This document shows positions 7,573 through 15,272 of a DNA stretch of 21,626 bases, in pieces (positions within the stretch are counted from its first letter, which is position 1; each line of letters opens with the position of its first letter). The stretch is taken from contig CAUCIO010000018.1 in the NCBI GenBank assembly GCA_958442925.1, positions 1 to 21,626 of the forward strand, read 5' to 3'. The position numbers and the translations under genes are program-made. Origin of the DNA: an uncultured Clostridium sp. (GTDB lineage Bacteria; Bacillota; Clostridia; Lachnospirales; Lachnospiraceae). The notes under the pieces were generated by a model. That model did not search any database, had not been told where the DNA came from, and saw only the letters and a program-made list of their open reading frames with translations.

Positions 7573-8556
7573 CTATGGATGCTGGTTTTCGCCTGCAGTC
7601 TGCTCTGTACCAGGCGTTTTCGGCCTTTGTCCGCAGTCCATGACAGAGCCTCGCAGCAGGGACAGGCCGTGGGGCATCTGATCCAGAAAAACGTCCATGC
7701 CCTCCATACACGCCTTCGGGCTGCCCGGCAGATTGACAATCAGGGTTTTTCCACGGATCACGGATACAGCCCGGCTCAGCATGGCCCGTCTGGTGATTGC
7801 CATGCTGGCTGCCCGGATAGCTTCGGCGATTCCTGGGGCAGGGCGCTCGGCCACTGCCATCGTGGCCTCCGGAGTAATATCCCTGGGGGAAAAACCAGTT
7901 CCTCCTGTAGTCAGAATCAAATCGGGCTTTCTCTGATCACAGAGACGGATCAGCTCTTTTTCCAGTGCCGTCCGGCTGTCGGGAAGAACCAGACGTTCTA
8001 TGATCTGGTATCCTTCTTCTTCAAGGCGTTTTTCAATGGCAGGGCCGCTTTCATCCTCTCTTTCTCCTGCAGAGCATCGATCTGACAGGGTAATGACTGC
8101 AGCCTGGAAGGGAAGAGGCCCCTTTCTGGAAACGACAGACATCTGGTCACCGACAGAGATGGTTCCAGACTCCAGCACTTTGGCGAATACCCCCTCCCTG
8201 GGCATAATGCAGTCGCCTATTCTGTGGTAGATGGCACAGTGGCTGTGGCATTCTTTTCCTATTTGTGTGATTTCCAACAGCACATCGCTGCAGCGCAGCC
8301 AGGTTCCCACTGGGAGGGAGGAAAAGTCAATTCCCTCTACCACCAGGTTTTCCCCGAAATCCCCAGGACCTACGGCGGCGCCTTTTTCATTAAAACGGGC
8401 AATCTTCTCTGCACTTAAAAGGCTCACCTGACGGTGCCAGTGGCCGGCATGGGCGTCTCCCTCAATTCCCCAGTCTGTTTCAAACCATCCGCTCTGTTCG
8501 TTGGTTTTCTGAATGCCCCGGACAGGGCTTTTGCATACGGCTCGTACCGTTCCCAT
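7573..8556 (-). CDS. MOSC-MogA/MoaB fusion protein for molybdenum cofactor assembly
   Basis: Two domains are joined in 327 residues. Residues 1-145 are a MOSC domain, a cofactor-sulfurase-related fold that handles sulfur or molybdenum cofactor; it keeps a cysteine group C103, C107 and C116 (GKECHSHC, GDCIMPREG). Residues about 150-305 are a MogA/MoaB-type molybdopterin-binding domain, with LTTGGTGFSPRDITPEAT (215-232) and NLPGSPKA (275-282). MogA-type domains adenylylate molybdopterin before metal insertion. A polar tail of about 20 residues follows. The start is the ATG with GGAGG seven bases upstream. The gene lies between moaA (27 bases upstream) and modA (11 bases downstream), physically linking cofactor synthesis with molybdate import. 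The individual domain calls are firm; the exact activity of the MOSC half is not known. Confidence 0.9.
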   Translation of the reverse strand: MGTVRAVCKSPVRGIQKTNEQSGWFETDWGIEGDAHAGHWHRQVSLLSAEKIARFNEKGAAVGPGDFGENLVVEGIDFSSLPVGTWLRCSDVLLEITQIGKECHSHCAIYHRIGDCIMPREGVFAKVLESGTISVGDQMSVVSRKGPLPFQAAVITLSDRCSAGEREDESGPAIEKRLEEEGYQIIERLVLPDSRTALEKELIRLCDQRKPDLILTTGGTGFSPRDITPEATMAVAERPAPGIAEAIRAASMAITRRAMLSRAVSVIRGKTLIVNLPGSPKACMEGMDVFLDQMPHGLSLLRGSVMDCGQRPKTPGTEQTAGENQHP

Positions 8557-8583
8557 AAATATTCCTCCAAGTGATATTTCATT

Positions 8584-9546
8584 TTATCCGCCGATTTGGC
8601 TCATATAGCGATGTTCACTGATTTCATCGGGCTGAAGAAAGCAGTGAGCCTTAGGCTTATTTCTGACAGCCTCCTGAAACAGGGCCAGCAGTTCTTTTTC
8701 ATTTCCCGATTTCAGGGCAGGCGTCAGGTCAATACTGTCTTCGTAGCAAAGACAGGGTTTTAACTGGCCGCCGCTGGTAAGCCGGATCCGGTTGCAGCTG
8801 GAGCAGAACGAGTGGCTGACTGCTTCAATAAGCCCTACAGTCCCCAGAAATCCAGGCGCTTTCCAGTAAACAGCAGGGCCGTTGCCCCTGGACTCTGCTA
8901 CAGGGGAGAGAGTTGGCCATTCTGCTTTCAGGCGGGAGAGAGCCAGGCTGCAGGAGCAGGCTGCCGTTTTCTGCCCTCCCAGAGGCATCTGCTCGATAAA
9001 GCGCACGTCTACCGGCAGAGAGCAGGCCAGCCGGGCCAGAGGAATCAGCTGATCTTCTGTCTCAGAAAGCAGAACTGCGTTGACTTTTGTGGGGAGCTTT
9101 TCAGAACAGTTTTTGACAGCTTCCAGTACCTGGCTGACAGGGAAATTCCTCCGTGTGATCTGGCGAAACTGCTCCTCATTAAGAGTATCCAGGCTGATAT
9201 TTATAGCGTCCAGACCAGAGTCCAGGAGTTCGTCCAGATATCTGGAAACAAGAAGTCCATTCGTTGTCATGGTAACCTGGCTGATACCTGGAATTTTTTT
9301 GAGCTGCCGGATGAGATCCGGGCAGCCTGGACGGCATAAAGGCTCTCCTCCTGTGATTTTAACAGCCCGTATTCCCAGACTGGCAGCTGCCCTGACGGCG
9401 GCCGCGATCTCGTCAAACGTCATGAGATAGTGGGAAGAGCTGGAATCCCCGGCTGTTTCCGGCATACAGTAGCGGCATCTTAAATTGCACTGTTCTGTAA
9501 TGGAAACCCGCAGATAGTCAATGGTTCTTCCAAAGGAATCACGCAT
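8584..9546 (-). CDS. moaA: GTP 3',8-cyclase MoaA
   Basis: A radical SAM enzyme that performs the first step of molybdopterin synthesis, converting GTP to 3',8-cyclo-GTP. The SAM-binding [4Fe-4S] cysteines are C20, C24 and C27 (CNLRCRYC). KITGGEPL follows at about 63-70. The C-terminal second cluster is ligated by C248, C251 and C265 (FCSSCNRIRLTSGGQLKPC). The protein ends MSQIGG, preserving the terminal Gly-Gly required in MoaA. At 320 residues it is normal. The ATG has GGAGG six bases upstream, and the first eight bases overlap the end of moaC. Confidence 0.96.
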   Translation of the reverse strand: MRDSFGRTIDYLRVSITEQCNLRCRYCMPETAGDSSSSHYLMTFDEIAAAVRAAASLGIRAVKITGGEPLCRPGCPDLIRQLKKIPGISQVTMTTNGLLVSRYLDELLDSGLDAINISLDTLNEEQFRQITRRNFPVSQVLEAVKNCSEKLPTKVNAVLLSETEDQLIPLARLACSLPVDVRFIEQMPLGGQKTAACSCSLALSRLKAEWPTLSPVAESRGNGPAVYWKAPGFLGTVGLIEAVSHSFCSSCNRIRLTSGGQLKPCLCYEDSIDLTPALKSGNEKELLALFQEAVRNKPKAHCFLQPDEISEHRYMSQIGG

Positions 9547-10051
9547 GGGAATCCTCCGTCCTGCTGTCTTCCTGGTTTACAGTAAAGGAGAAATCGCCGC
9601 TTTTTCCGCCGTGCTTTTCCATTAAGTGAATTTCCTCTATTACCATTCGTTTATCCATGGCTTTGCACATGTCGTAGATCGTGAGGAGAGCAATGCTTAC
9701 CCCTGTCAGAGCTTCCATCTCTACCCCTGTCTGCCCGGCACATTTGACGGTGCAGACGGTCTCCACCCCTGGAAGCTCTGGCAGCAGGTGGAAGGAGACA
9801 GCAGCTTTCGACAGGTTGAGACGGTGGCAGAGAGGAATCAGGTCAGCAGTCTGTTTTGCGCCCATGATTCCGGCAATCTGTGCCGTACCCAGTACGTCTC
9901 CTTTTTTTGCAGTTCCGGCCTCCACAGCCAGGTAGCATTCCCGGCTCATGCGGATGCGGCCGCAGGCAGAGGCGGTCCGGACCGTGGAGTCCTTCTGGCT
10001 TACATCTACCATTACAGCGTTGCCTTCCTGATCAATGTGTGTAAAATTCAT
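9539..10051 (-). CDS. moaC: Cyclic pyranopterin monophosphate synthase MoaC
   Basis: This enzyme converts the MoaA product into cyclic pyranopterin monophosphate. It has the conserved blocks GTAQIAGIMGAKQTADLIPLC (shortened here by family comparison), VEMEALTGVSIALLTIYDMC and the C-terminal EKHGGKSGDF. I set the start at the ATG at 10051, giving 170 residues, because AAGGAGG lies six bases upstream; an earlier in-frame ATG at 10069 lies within that ribosome site's own leader. It overlaps moaA by eight bases and follows the MoeA-like gene by 24. Partner genes moaD and moaE, needed for the next sulfur-transfer step, are not present in this window. Confidence 0.95.
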   Translation of the reverse strand: MNFTHIDQEGNAVMVDVSQKDSTVRTASACGRIRMSRECYLAVEAGTAKKGDVLGTAQIAGIMGAKQTADLIPLCHRLNLSKAAVSFHLLPELPGVETVCTVKCAGQTGVEMEALTGVSIALLTIYDMCKAMDKRMVIEEIHLMEKHGGKSGDFSFTVNQEDSRTEDSHA

Positions 10052-10075
10052 GTTTTGCCTCCTTATCATTGTGAA

Positions 10076-11101
10076 TCAGACGCCCTTTCCAAATCCGCAG
10101 TTAGGGAAATGGCATTCCGGGCAGGAAAGACAGAGCCCGCCATGGCCCAGCCCTGCCAGCCACTGGGCAGTTACAGGCACGTCTGCCAGAAGCCTTGGGA
10201 GAACCAGGTCAAAAATAGTCCGTCTGGCATACATGACGCAGCCGGGAAGGCCGCAGACAGGCCGTCCGTCCGGCAGATAGGAGACCAGAAACATAGCCCC
10301 AGGGAGAACGGGAGCGCCGTAGCTGATAATGGATGCGCCGGAATTTCGTATGGCGGAAGGCGTTCTGTCATCCGGATCTACACTCATGCCTCCTGTACAG
10401 AAAATCATGTCAATGCCCTGGTCAGCCATAGCCTGGACGGCTTTGGAGATATCTTCTTCCCTGTCGTCACAGATTTTATGGGCAGCCATGGTACAGCCGT
10501 ATTCAGCCAGCTTTTCTTCGATGACCGGGGTAAAGGTGTCCTGGATCAGCCCGTGGAATACCTCGCTGCCTGTAGTTACCACGCCAAAGCTTTTCTGCTT
10601 CAAAGGGATCAGGGAAAAAAGCGGTTCCGGTCCTGCCGCCTGCCTGGCCTGCTCCATGGCTTCCTTTTGAATGACAAGGGGGATAATCCGGGTTCCGCAG
10701 AGACGATCTCCGGCTTTCACAGGAAAGCCTCCGGCCCTGGAAGCGATCATCATCTCCCCCAGAGCGTTGATTCGGCGAAGCCGCTCCGTGTCAGCCAGAA
10801 AGAGACCGTCATACTCGGCAGTCAGTTCAATTTTTCCTTCCTTAGGTTCAGAAGCTTTCATGCCGGGACCCTGGCAGAGCTGGCAGAGAATTTTGGCTGC
10901 TTCATTTTCGTGGAGCATGGTTTCGTCGTTTTCCCAGATGTAGATGTGTTCCTTTCCCACACTTAAAAGCACCGGGATATCCTCCGGCCGGATGATATGG
11001 CCCTTCCGGAATACAGCGTCCTTGGTGACACCCTTAATAATCTGCGTAATGTCATGGCAGAGCACCTGCCCTACCGCGTCCTCTGTCCGCATCAGCTTCA
11101 T
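10076..11101 (-). CDS. MoeA-like molybdopterin-binding protein with cysteine-rich tail
   Basis: First gene of the molybdenum operon. The N-terminal half resembles the MoeA entry domain (EDAVGQVLCHDITQI near the start). The C-terminal half is the MogA/MoeA molybdopterin-binding fold, with VVTTGSEVFHG, FCTGGMSVDPDDRTP and GLPGCVMYARRTIFD. Such proteins act in molybdenum insertion into molybdopterin. At 341 residues it is shorter than classical MoeA (about 400), so it may be a specialised paralogue. The last 15 residues carry a cysteine cluster, CPECHFPNCGFGKG, which suggests metal or cofactor binding. I chose the ATG at 11101, with AGGAGG nine bases upstream, over a longer frame from 11158 that runs through the promoter. 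The -10 element at 11138-11143 is close upstream. Confidence 0.85.
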   Translation of the reverse strand: MKLMRTEDAVGQVLCHDITQIIKGVTKDAVFRKGHIIRPEDIPVLLSVGKEHIYIWENDETMLHENEAAKILCQLCQGPGMKASEPKEGKIELTAEYDGLFLADTERLRRINALGEMMIASRAGGFPVKAGDRLCGTRIIPLVIQKEAMEQARQAAGPEPLFSLIPLKQKSFGVVTTGSEVFHGLIQDTFTPVIEEKLAEYGCTMAAHKICDDREEDISKAVQAMADQGIDMIFCTGGMSVDPDDRTPSAIRNSGASIISYGAPVLPGAMFLVSYLPDGRPVCGLPGCVMYARRTIFDLVLPRLLADVPVTAQWLAGLGHGGLCLSCPECHFPNCGFGKGV

Positions 11102-11137
11102 AAAAAACGACCTCCTGAAAAATACATGTCTGACGAT

Positions 11138-11146
11138 ATTATAGCA
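11138..11146 (-). promoter_or_regulatory. Extended -10 promoter of the molybdenum operon
   Basis: On the minus strand TG, one base, then TATAAT occupies 11146 down to 11138. The position 17 bp upstream (11161-11166) reads TGTCCG, a poor -35, as expected for extended -10 promoters. The leader would be only about 30 bases, too short for a molybdenum cofactor riboswitch. Confidence 0.6.
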
Positions 11147-11168
11147 TAGATGTCCCATGCCGGACAGC

Positions 11169-11192
11169 CGTTATTTTTTCAAAAGATGAACG
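11169..11192. promoter_or_regulatory. Imperfect dyad upstream of the molybdenum operon promoter
   Basis: CGTT at 11169-11172 is mirrored by AACG at 11189-11192, with partial T/A symmetry between them (8 of 12 positions match). CGTT/AACG ends resemble known ModE operators, and a ModE-like domain is encoded nearby. The link is inference and the symmetry is modest. Confidence 0.25.
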
Positions 11193-11261
11193 CTTCTTGC
11201 AGCTAAAAAAGGAGGGAAAGGTCAGATAATTGCCCTTGAGATAGCCAAAGGAACCAGGCTG

Positions 11262-11270
11262 TGATATACT
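11262..11270 (+). promoter_or_regulatory. Candidate extended -10 promoter for the CmpB-like/YqeB unit
   Basis: TG at 11262-11263, one base, then TATACT at 11265-11270 form an extended -10. The nearest TTGA-type -35 (11236-11241) is 23 bp away, too far for a standard promoter. It lies about 48 bases before the gene start. Confidence 0.45.
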
Positions 11271-11318
11271 GACGATGTAAATGAAACAGGAAAAACAGAA
11301 AACTGCATTGGAGGATAT

Positions 11319-12125
11319 ATGGATTTATATACGTGGTATCAATGGCTTGCCTTTTTTTATTGCTACAGCTTTCTGGGATGGATATTTGAATCGTTTTATG
11401 TTTCAGCCAGAGAGCGGCATCCGGTAAACAGGGGCTTTTTAAGGCTTCCGCTGCTTCCTCTGTATGGAAGTGGCGCACTGATGATGCTGATCGTTTCCAG
11501 GCCATTTCAGGATAGTCTCTTTCTTACTTGGCTGTCAGGCTTTGCAGGGGCAACTCTTCTGGAATATGTAGTCGGATGGGCAATGGAGCAGTTATTTAAG
11601 ATACGATACTGGGATTACAGCCGCCAGAAATTCAATCTTCACGGTTATATCTGTCTCAGTTCCTCTATTGCCTGGGGATTTCTGACAATCTTTATGACTC
11701 ATGTGATTCACAGGCCTATTGCAAAGCTTATCTGCGGAATTCCAGTTTTACCGGAACTGTGTCTGGTGTCAGCTGTGACGGTCGTTTTTCTCTGGGATAC
11801 TTCTGTATGCATGAGAGCAGCCCTGGATCTCGGACGTTCGCTGGAGGCGGCAAACCGAATCCGTCAGGAACTGGAGGATATCAGAGTCCAGACAGCTCTG
11901 CTGAAGATGGATGCAGAAGACAGAATTTCAGAAAAACGCGCAGAACTGGAAGCAGCACTTTCTGCTCTTCGAAGCAGGAGAGCAGAGTTTCTGCAGTATG
12001 CGCTGCAGGCCAATCCTTCTATGGTTTCCAAAAAATATGCAGAGGAATTAAAGGAAATGATAAAGAGCTTAGATGAAAGCAGAAAAAGCAGAACGGCAGG
12101 CAGAAAACAGGGAGGAGTACAGTGA
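11319..12125 (+). CDS. CmpB-type integral membrane protein with coiled-coil tail
   Basis: This belongs to the family named putative ABC-transporter type IV (ABC_trans_CmpB); the biochemical function is unknown. Recognisable blocks are FLGWIFESFYVSAR (18-31), RGFLRLPLLPLYGSGA and LEYVVGWAMEQLF, RYWDYSRQKFNLHGYI. About five hydrophobic segments span residues 5-162 (near 5-28, 40-60, 68-93, 107-130 and 138-162). Residues about 165-260 are highly charged, with heptad-like leucine and alanine spacing, and are probably a cytoplasmic coiled coil. The family usually lacks so long a tail, as far as I can recall. The start has GGAGG five bases upstream. The stop overlaps the GTG of the ModE-YqeB gene (GTGA), a sign of translational coupling and possibly a shared role. 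Confidence 0.8.
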   Translation: MDLYTWYQWLAFFYCYSFLGWIFESFYVSARERHPVNRGFLRLPLLPLYGSGALMMLIVSRPFQDSLFLTWLSGFAGATLLEYVVGWAMEQLFKIRYWDYSRQKFNLHGYICLSSSIAWGFLTIFMTHVIHRPIAKLICGIPVLPELCLVSAVTVVFLWDTSVCMRAALDLGRSLEAANRIRQELEDIRVQTALLKMDAEDRISEKRAELEAALSALRSRRAEFLQYALQANPSMVSKKYAEELKEMIKSLDESRKSRTAGRKQGGVQ

Positions 12126-13312
12126 AAAAACAGTTGAGTCTTCAGCTGATATTCCGGCTGAAAGGAGAAAATAAGGCTTTCGGCCCTGGGGCCGCCAGCC
12201 TGCTGGAGAGGGTAGAACGGTTTGGTTCCCTGAGAAAGAGCGCGGCTGATATGAGCATGAGTTACAGCAAGGCCTGGACCATGATTAAAAACTGTGAAAG
12301 GGAGCTTGAAATTTCCCTTTTAAATAAAAAAATCGGGGGGAAAAACGGAGGAGGAGCAGAGCTGACTATGGAGGCAGAAAGCCTTTTGAAACGCTACCGG
12401 GCCTTTGAACGGGAGGCGAAAGGGCAGCTGGACGCAATGGCAGGCCGGTATTTCCCTGAATATATTGAACCATCGGAAACAAGGCCCTGGATTCTGGTGC
12501 GGGGAGCCGGAGATCTGGCCACAGGAGTGATTCTGCGCCTGTACCGCAGCGGCTTTCGGGTGGCAGCTTTAGAGTGTAGGAGTCCGTCGGCCATCCGCCG
12601 CCGCGCTTCTTTCTGTGAGGCTGTATGGACAGGGGAAACCCAGGTGGAGGGAGTAAGCTGCCGCCTGGCAGGGACGCCGGGGCAGGCAGCAGAGATCTGG
12701 TCGCGGGGAGCGGTTCCGCTTCTGGTGGATGAAACGGCTGCCTGTGTCCGGGAGTTTCAGCCAGCCGCTCTGATCGATATGATCCTGGCAAAACGAAATC
12801 TGGGAACCAGCCGCTCTATGGCTCCGATTACCATTGGAACTGGGCCCGGATTTACCGCAGGAGCGGATGTGGACGCAGTGATAGAAACCATGAGAGGCCA
12901 TTTTTTAGGGCGGGTTATCTGGGAAGGCCAGGCTATTCCCAATACAGGAATTCCAGGAGAGATAGAAGGGTTTGGCGCGGAACGGGTGATTCACGCCCCT
13001 GCAGACGGCCGGCTTTCTTTTGTAAAGGATGAGTCTGGAAACTGGATTGACATTGGAACGATTGTAAAGAAAGGGCAGACCATTGCCATGATAGAGGGGA
13101 CTTCGGTGAAAGCCTCCCTGGACGGAGTGCTGAGGGGACTCATCCGGGAAGGTTTTCCAGTGAAAAAAGGTCTTAAAATTGCAGATATTGACCCGCGCCT
13201 GGAGCAGGCCGGGTTCTGCGGCACAGTGTCTGATAAGGCCAACGCTGTGGCCGGCGGAGTGCTGGAAGCGCTGCTGGGGCTTGCCTCCTGCAGACAGATC
13301 CGCCTGTTATAG
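12122..13312 (+). CDS. ModE-like DNA-binding domain fused to YqeB
   Basis: Residues about 1-110 are a ModE/LysR-type winged helix: LLERVERFGSLRKSAADMSM, then SYSKAWTMIKNCERELEISLL and GGKNGGGAELT are typical of the N-terminal domain of the molybdate regulator ModE. Residues about 121-396 are YqeB, an accessory protein of selenium-dependent molybdenum hydroxylases: RGAGDLATGVILRLYRSGF (127-145) is its nucleotide-binding start, and residues 280-360 contain a lipoyl-like HAPADGRLSF...VKKGQTIAMIEG region. No ModE molybdate-binding (Mop) domain is seen. The start is GTG with GGGAGG six bases upstream; it overlaps the CmpB-like gene by four bases and the convergent yqeC by six. A combined regulator and maturation factor is a reasonable inference; which ligand it senses is unknown. 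Confidence 0.88.
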   Translation: MKKQLSLQLIFRLKGENKAFGPGAASLLERVERFGSLRKSAADMSMSYSKAWTMIKNCERELEISLLNKKIGGKNGGGAELTMEAESLLKRYRAFEREAKGQLDAMAGRYFPEYIEPSETRPWILVRGAGDLATGVILRLYRSGFRVAALECRSPSAIRRRASFCEAVWTGETQVEGVSCRLAGTPGQAAEIWSRGAVPLLVDETAACVREFQPAALIDMILAKRNLGTSRSMAPITIGTGPGFTAGADVDAVIETMRGHFLGRVIWEGQAIPNTGIPGEIEGFGAERVIHAPADGRLSFVKDESGNWIDIGTIVKKGQTIAMIEGTSVKASLDGVLRGLIREGFPVKKGLKIADIDPRLEQAGFCGTVSDKANAVAGGVLEALLGLASCRQIRLL

Positions 13313-14092
13313 CCAGGCGGAGGAACAGATCCACTCCAGGAGAAAGGAGCTGTCCTCGGAAAGACTTCCTACTTTGCAGGAAAGACCATGTTTATTCAAA
13401 ATTTCTGCGGCAGCAGAGGCTTCTGTCTGAAGGACAGCCAGCGAGGCATCCAGGCGTCCCGAGTGAAACAGGCAGTCTGACTGATTGAGAAGAATCCGGA
13501 TCCTGTCTTTTGTAAGGCAGACGCTGCGGCCCTGTCCCTTCGTCGTAGTGACAGAGGATACGGCGTCAAGCACGCAGAAAGCCAGCTCCTCTCCGCCGAT
13601 CCTGGTATCGGGGCGCTCTTTCCAGACAGGATTCAGCTCATATCGGTGGACACAGTCCCGGACTGCCCGCCCCAGAGCAGACAGCCCGGCTGTAATGAGA
13701 CAGAGATTCGTCTGAGGCGGGAGAACCGGCTCCTGATCATGGTGAAGCTTCAGAGGCAGACGGCGGGAGCCGTCTGCCTCGCAGAGGATGACAGAGGCCG
13801 TCTGAGTAGCCGCAGACAGCAGCTCTGGCTTTATGGCAGTCATCTTTCCTTCGCGGGCCGTCCGTCCAGCGCAGACAATCCCAGGCTTTGACAGCTCTGA
13901 GCACAGCACTTCTTCCTCTGGATCCATCAGCAGAATCCGGCTTTCCGGAGGGAGAACAGGATACATATGGGTCGTTGCAGTCAAAAGGATGGATGCTTTT
14001 TCTGCTCTGTCGGAAATCTGGCGGGCCAGTTCTCTGAGAGCGGTGGTCTTTCCTCCTGAACCGATGGCCGCTATTGTAAAAGCCTGCTTCAT
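13307..14092 (-). CDS. yqeC: YqeC, selenium-dependent molybdenum hydroxylase accessory protein
   Basis: A predicted P-loop nucleotide-binding protein. The motif GSGGKTT is at residues 11-17, followed by LLTATTHMYP and CEADGSRRLPLKLHH, both characteristic of YqeC. Family members occur with YqeB and XdhC in genomes that make selenium-dependent molybdenum hydroxylases; the reaction is not established. The length of 261 residues is normal. The ribosome site AAAGGAGG lies about 11 bases before the ATG. The gene begins 18 bases after alr ends, so both are probably on one transcript, and its stop overlaps that of the fusion gene by six bases. Confidence 0.87.
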   Translation of the reverse strand: MKQAFTIAAIGSGGKTTALRELARQISDRAEKASILLTATTHMYPVLPPESRILLMDPEEEVLCSELSKPGIVCAGRTAREGKMTAIKPELLSAATQTASVILCEADGSRRLPLKLHHDQEPVLPPQTNLCLITAGLSALGRAVRDCVHRYELNPVWKERPDTRIGGEELAFCVLDAVSSVTTTKGQGRSVCLTKDRIRILLNQSDCLFHSGRLDASLAVLQTEASAAAEILNKHGLSCKVGSLSEDSSFLLEWICSSAWL

Positions 14093-14110
14093 AGAAAAAT
14101 AAGCCTCCTT

Positions 14111-15247
14111 TTATCTGATGTAGACACGTCCAATCCGATCCGGCCTTTGGGAGGTATAGGAGGTATACACCTGGCCGTATTTTGACAGCTCCTGAGGAGA
14201 CAGGAAGGCGTTGCCGCTGGGGGAATATCCCCAGAGCGTCACCGGATCGCCCACTTTGCAGTCAAGCCCCGTGATGTCTACAAAACACTGGTCCATGCAG
14301 GTGTCAATATAGTGGGCGCGCTGATCATTTACCAGTACCGGACCGTGGCTGCGAGCCATGGCGCACAGAATACCGTCGGCGAAGCCTACAGAGACGACTG
14401 CTATATCTGTGGGCTTTTCTGCCTTGAAAAGCCGATCATAGCTGACTGTTTCGCCTGGCTCCACATGGCGGATAAAGCTGACGGTAGTCCGCCAGGACAG
14501 CATTTCCTGCAGTCCAATGGGATTGGATCCATCGGCAATATCACTGTAGCCTAACACCAGACTTCCTGCCCGGATATGGGTGGAAAAATCCAGAGCCTCC
14601 TTGTACCACTCAGAGGCGCCGGTATTGCAGCAGTGGATATAGGACAGCTGGAAGCCGGCCTCTTTGAGCTGGGCAATGCCCTCCTTAAATACAGCGAACT
14701 GTTCCATGGTGAAAGGATCGTCCGGCGTCTCTGCCTGGGCAAAATGGGTGAAGGCGCCTACCACCTGAATATTGGGGCACTGGTGGAGGGCGTCGATGAC
14801 CTCCTGAAGCTGCTTTCCGGGCCATGCGCCGATCCGGTTCAGCCCGGTTTCGATCTTAATCTGGGCTTTTACTGTCTTTCCCTGTCTGGCAGCCTCCCTG
14901 GAAAGGGAGTGTACACGTTCCGGGGTGAACAGGGGGATCTGCATATCCCAGTGAACCGCATGGGGGAGAGTGTCGTGGAGCACGGGCCCCATAATCAGAA
15001 TTTCCGCGTCAGTAATGCCGCCTTCCCGCAGAACCAGTCCCTCATAGGTCTGGGAGCAGGCCAGGGTTTTGCAGCCGCAGCGCTCTGTGAGAGTTTTTGC
15101 AATTTCCAGGGCGCCCATGCCGTAGGCGTCTGCTTTCAGCACAGGGATAATCTGGGCCGGGGAGACGAAGCGGGAAATTTTTTTAAAGTTTTCCTCCAGA
15201 ACAGACAGATTCACTTCATAGTAGGAGTTGTAGCAAGTCAAATCCAT
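14111..15247 (-). CDS. alr: Alanine racemase
   Basis: A pyridoxal-phosphate enzyme that interconverts L- and D-alanine for peptidoglycan. The PLP lysine is K38 in VLKADAYGMG, and the second catalytic base is Y270 in GETVSYDRLF; TGLNRIGAWPG and THFAQAETPDD are also family blocks. The start is the ATG at 15247 with GGAGG nine bases upstream, giving 378 residues; a TTG at 15280 would place the ribosome site inside the coding frame. The gene has a good promoter and a perfect hairpin in its leader. It precedes yqeC by 18 bases, an unusual partner for a cell-wall gene. A racemase for another amino acid cannot be excluded, but the motifs fit alanine racemase. Confidence 0.92.
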   Translation of the reverse strand: MDLTCYNSYYEVNLSVLEENFKKISRFVSPAQIIPVLKADAYGMGALEIAKTLTERCGCKTLACSQTYEGLVLREGGITDAEILIMGPVLHDTLPHAVHWDMQIPLFTPERVHSLSREAARQGKTVKAQIKIETGLNRIGAWPGKQLQEVIDALHQCPNIQVVGAFTHFAQAETPDDPFTMEQFAVFKEGIAQLKEAGFQLSYIHCCNTGASEWYKEALDFSTHIRAGSLVLGYSDIADGSNPIGLQEMLSWRTTVSFIRHVEPGETVSYDRLFKAEKPTDIAVVSVGFADGILCAMARSHGPVLVNDQRAHYIDTCMDQCFVDITGLDCKVGDPVTLWGYSPSGNAFLSPQELSKYGQVYTSYTSQRPDRIGRVYIR

Positions 15248-15272
15248 AGCGAGATTCCTCCAATAAGAATTT

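Noticed and set aside
9626..10966. 446-codon plus-strand open frame across moaC and the MoeA-like gene
   Set aside because: It runs antisense through two well-supported genes and their gap, shows no family motifs, and has the cysteine- and histidine-rich composition of a shadow frame.
11102..11318. Molybdenum cofactor riboswitch
   Set aside because: The predicted leader of the molybdenum operon is about 30 bases, too short for that aptamer.
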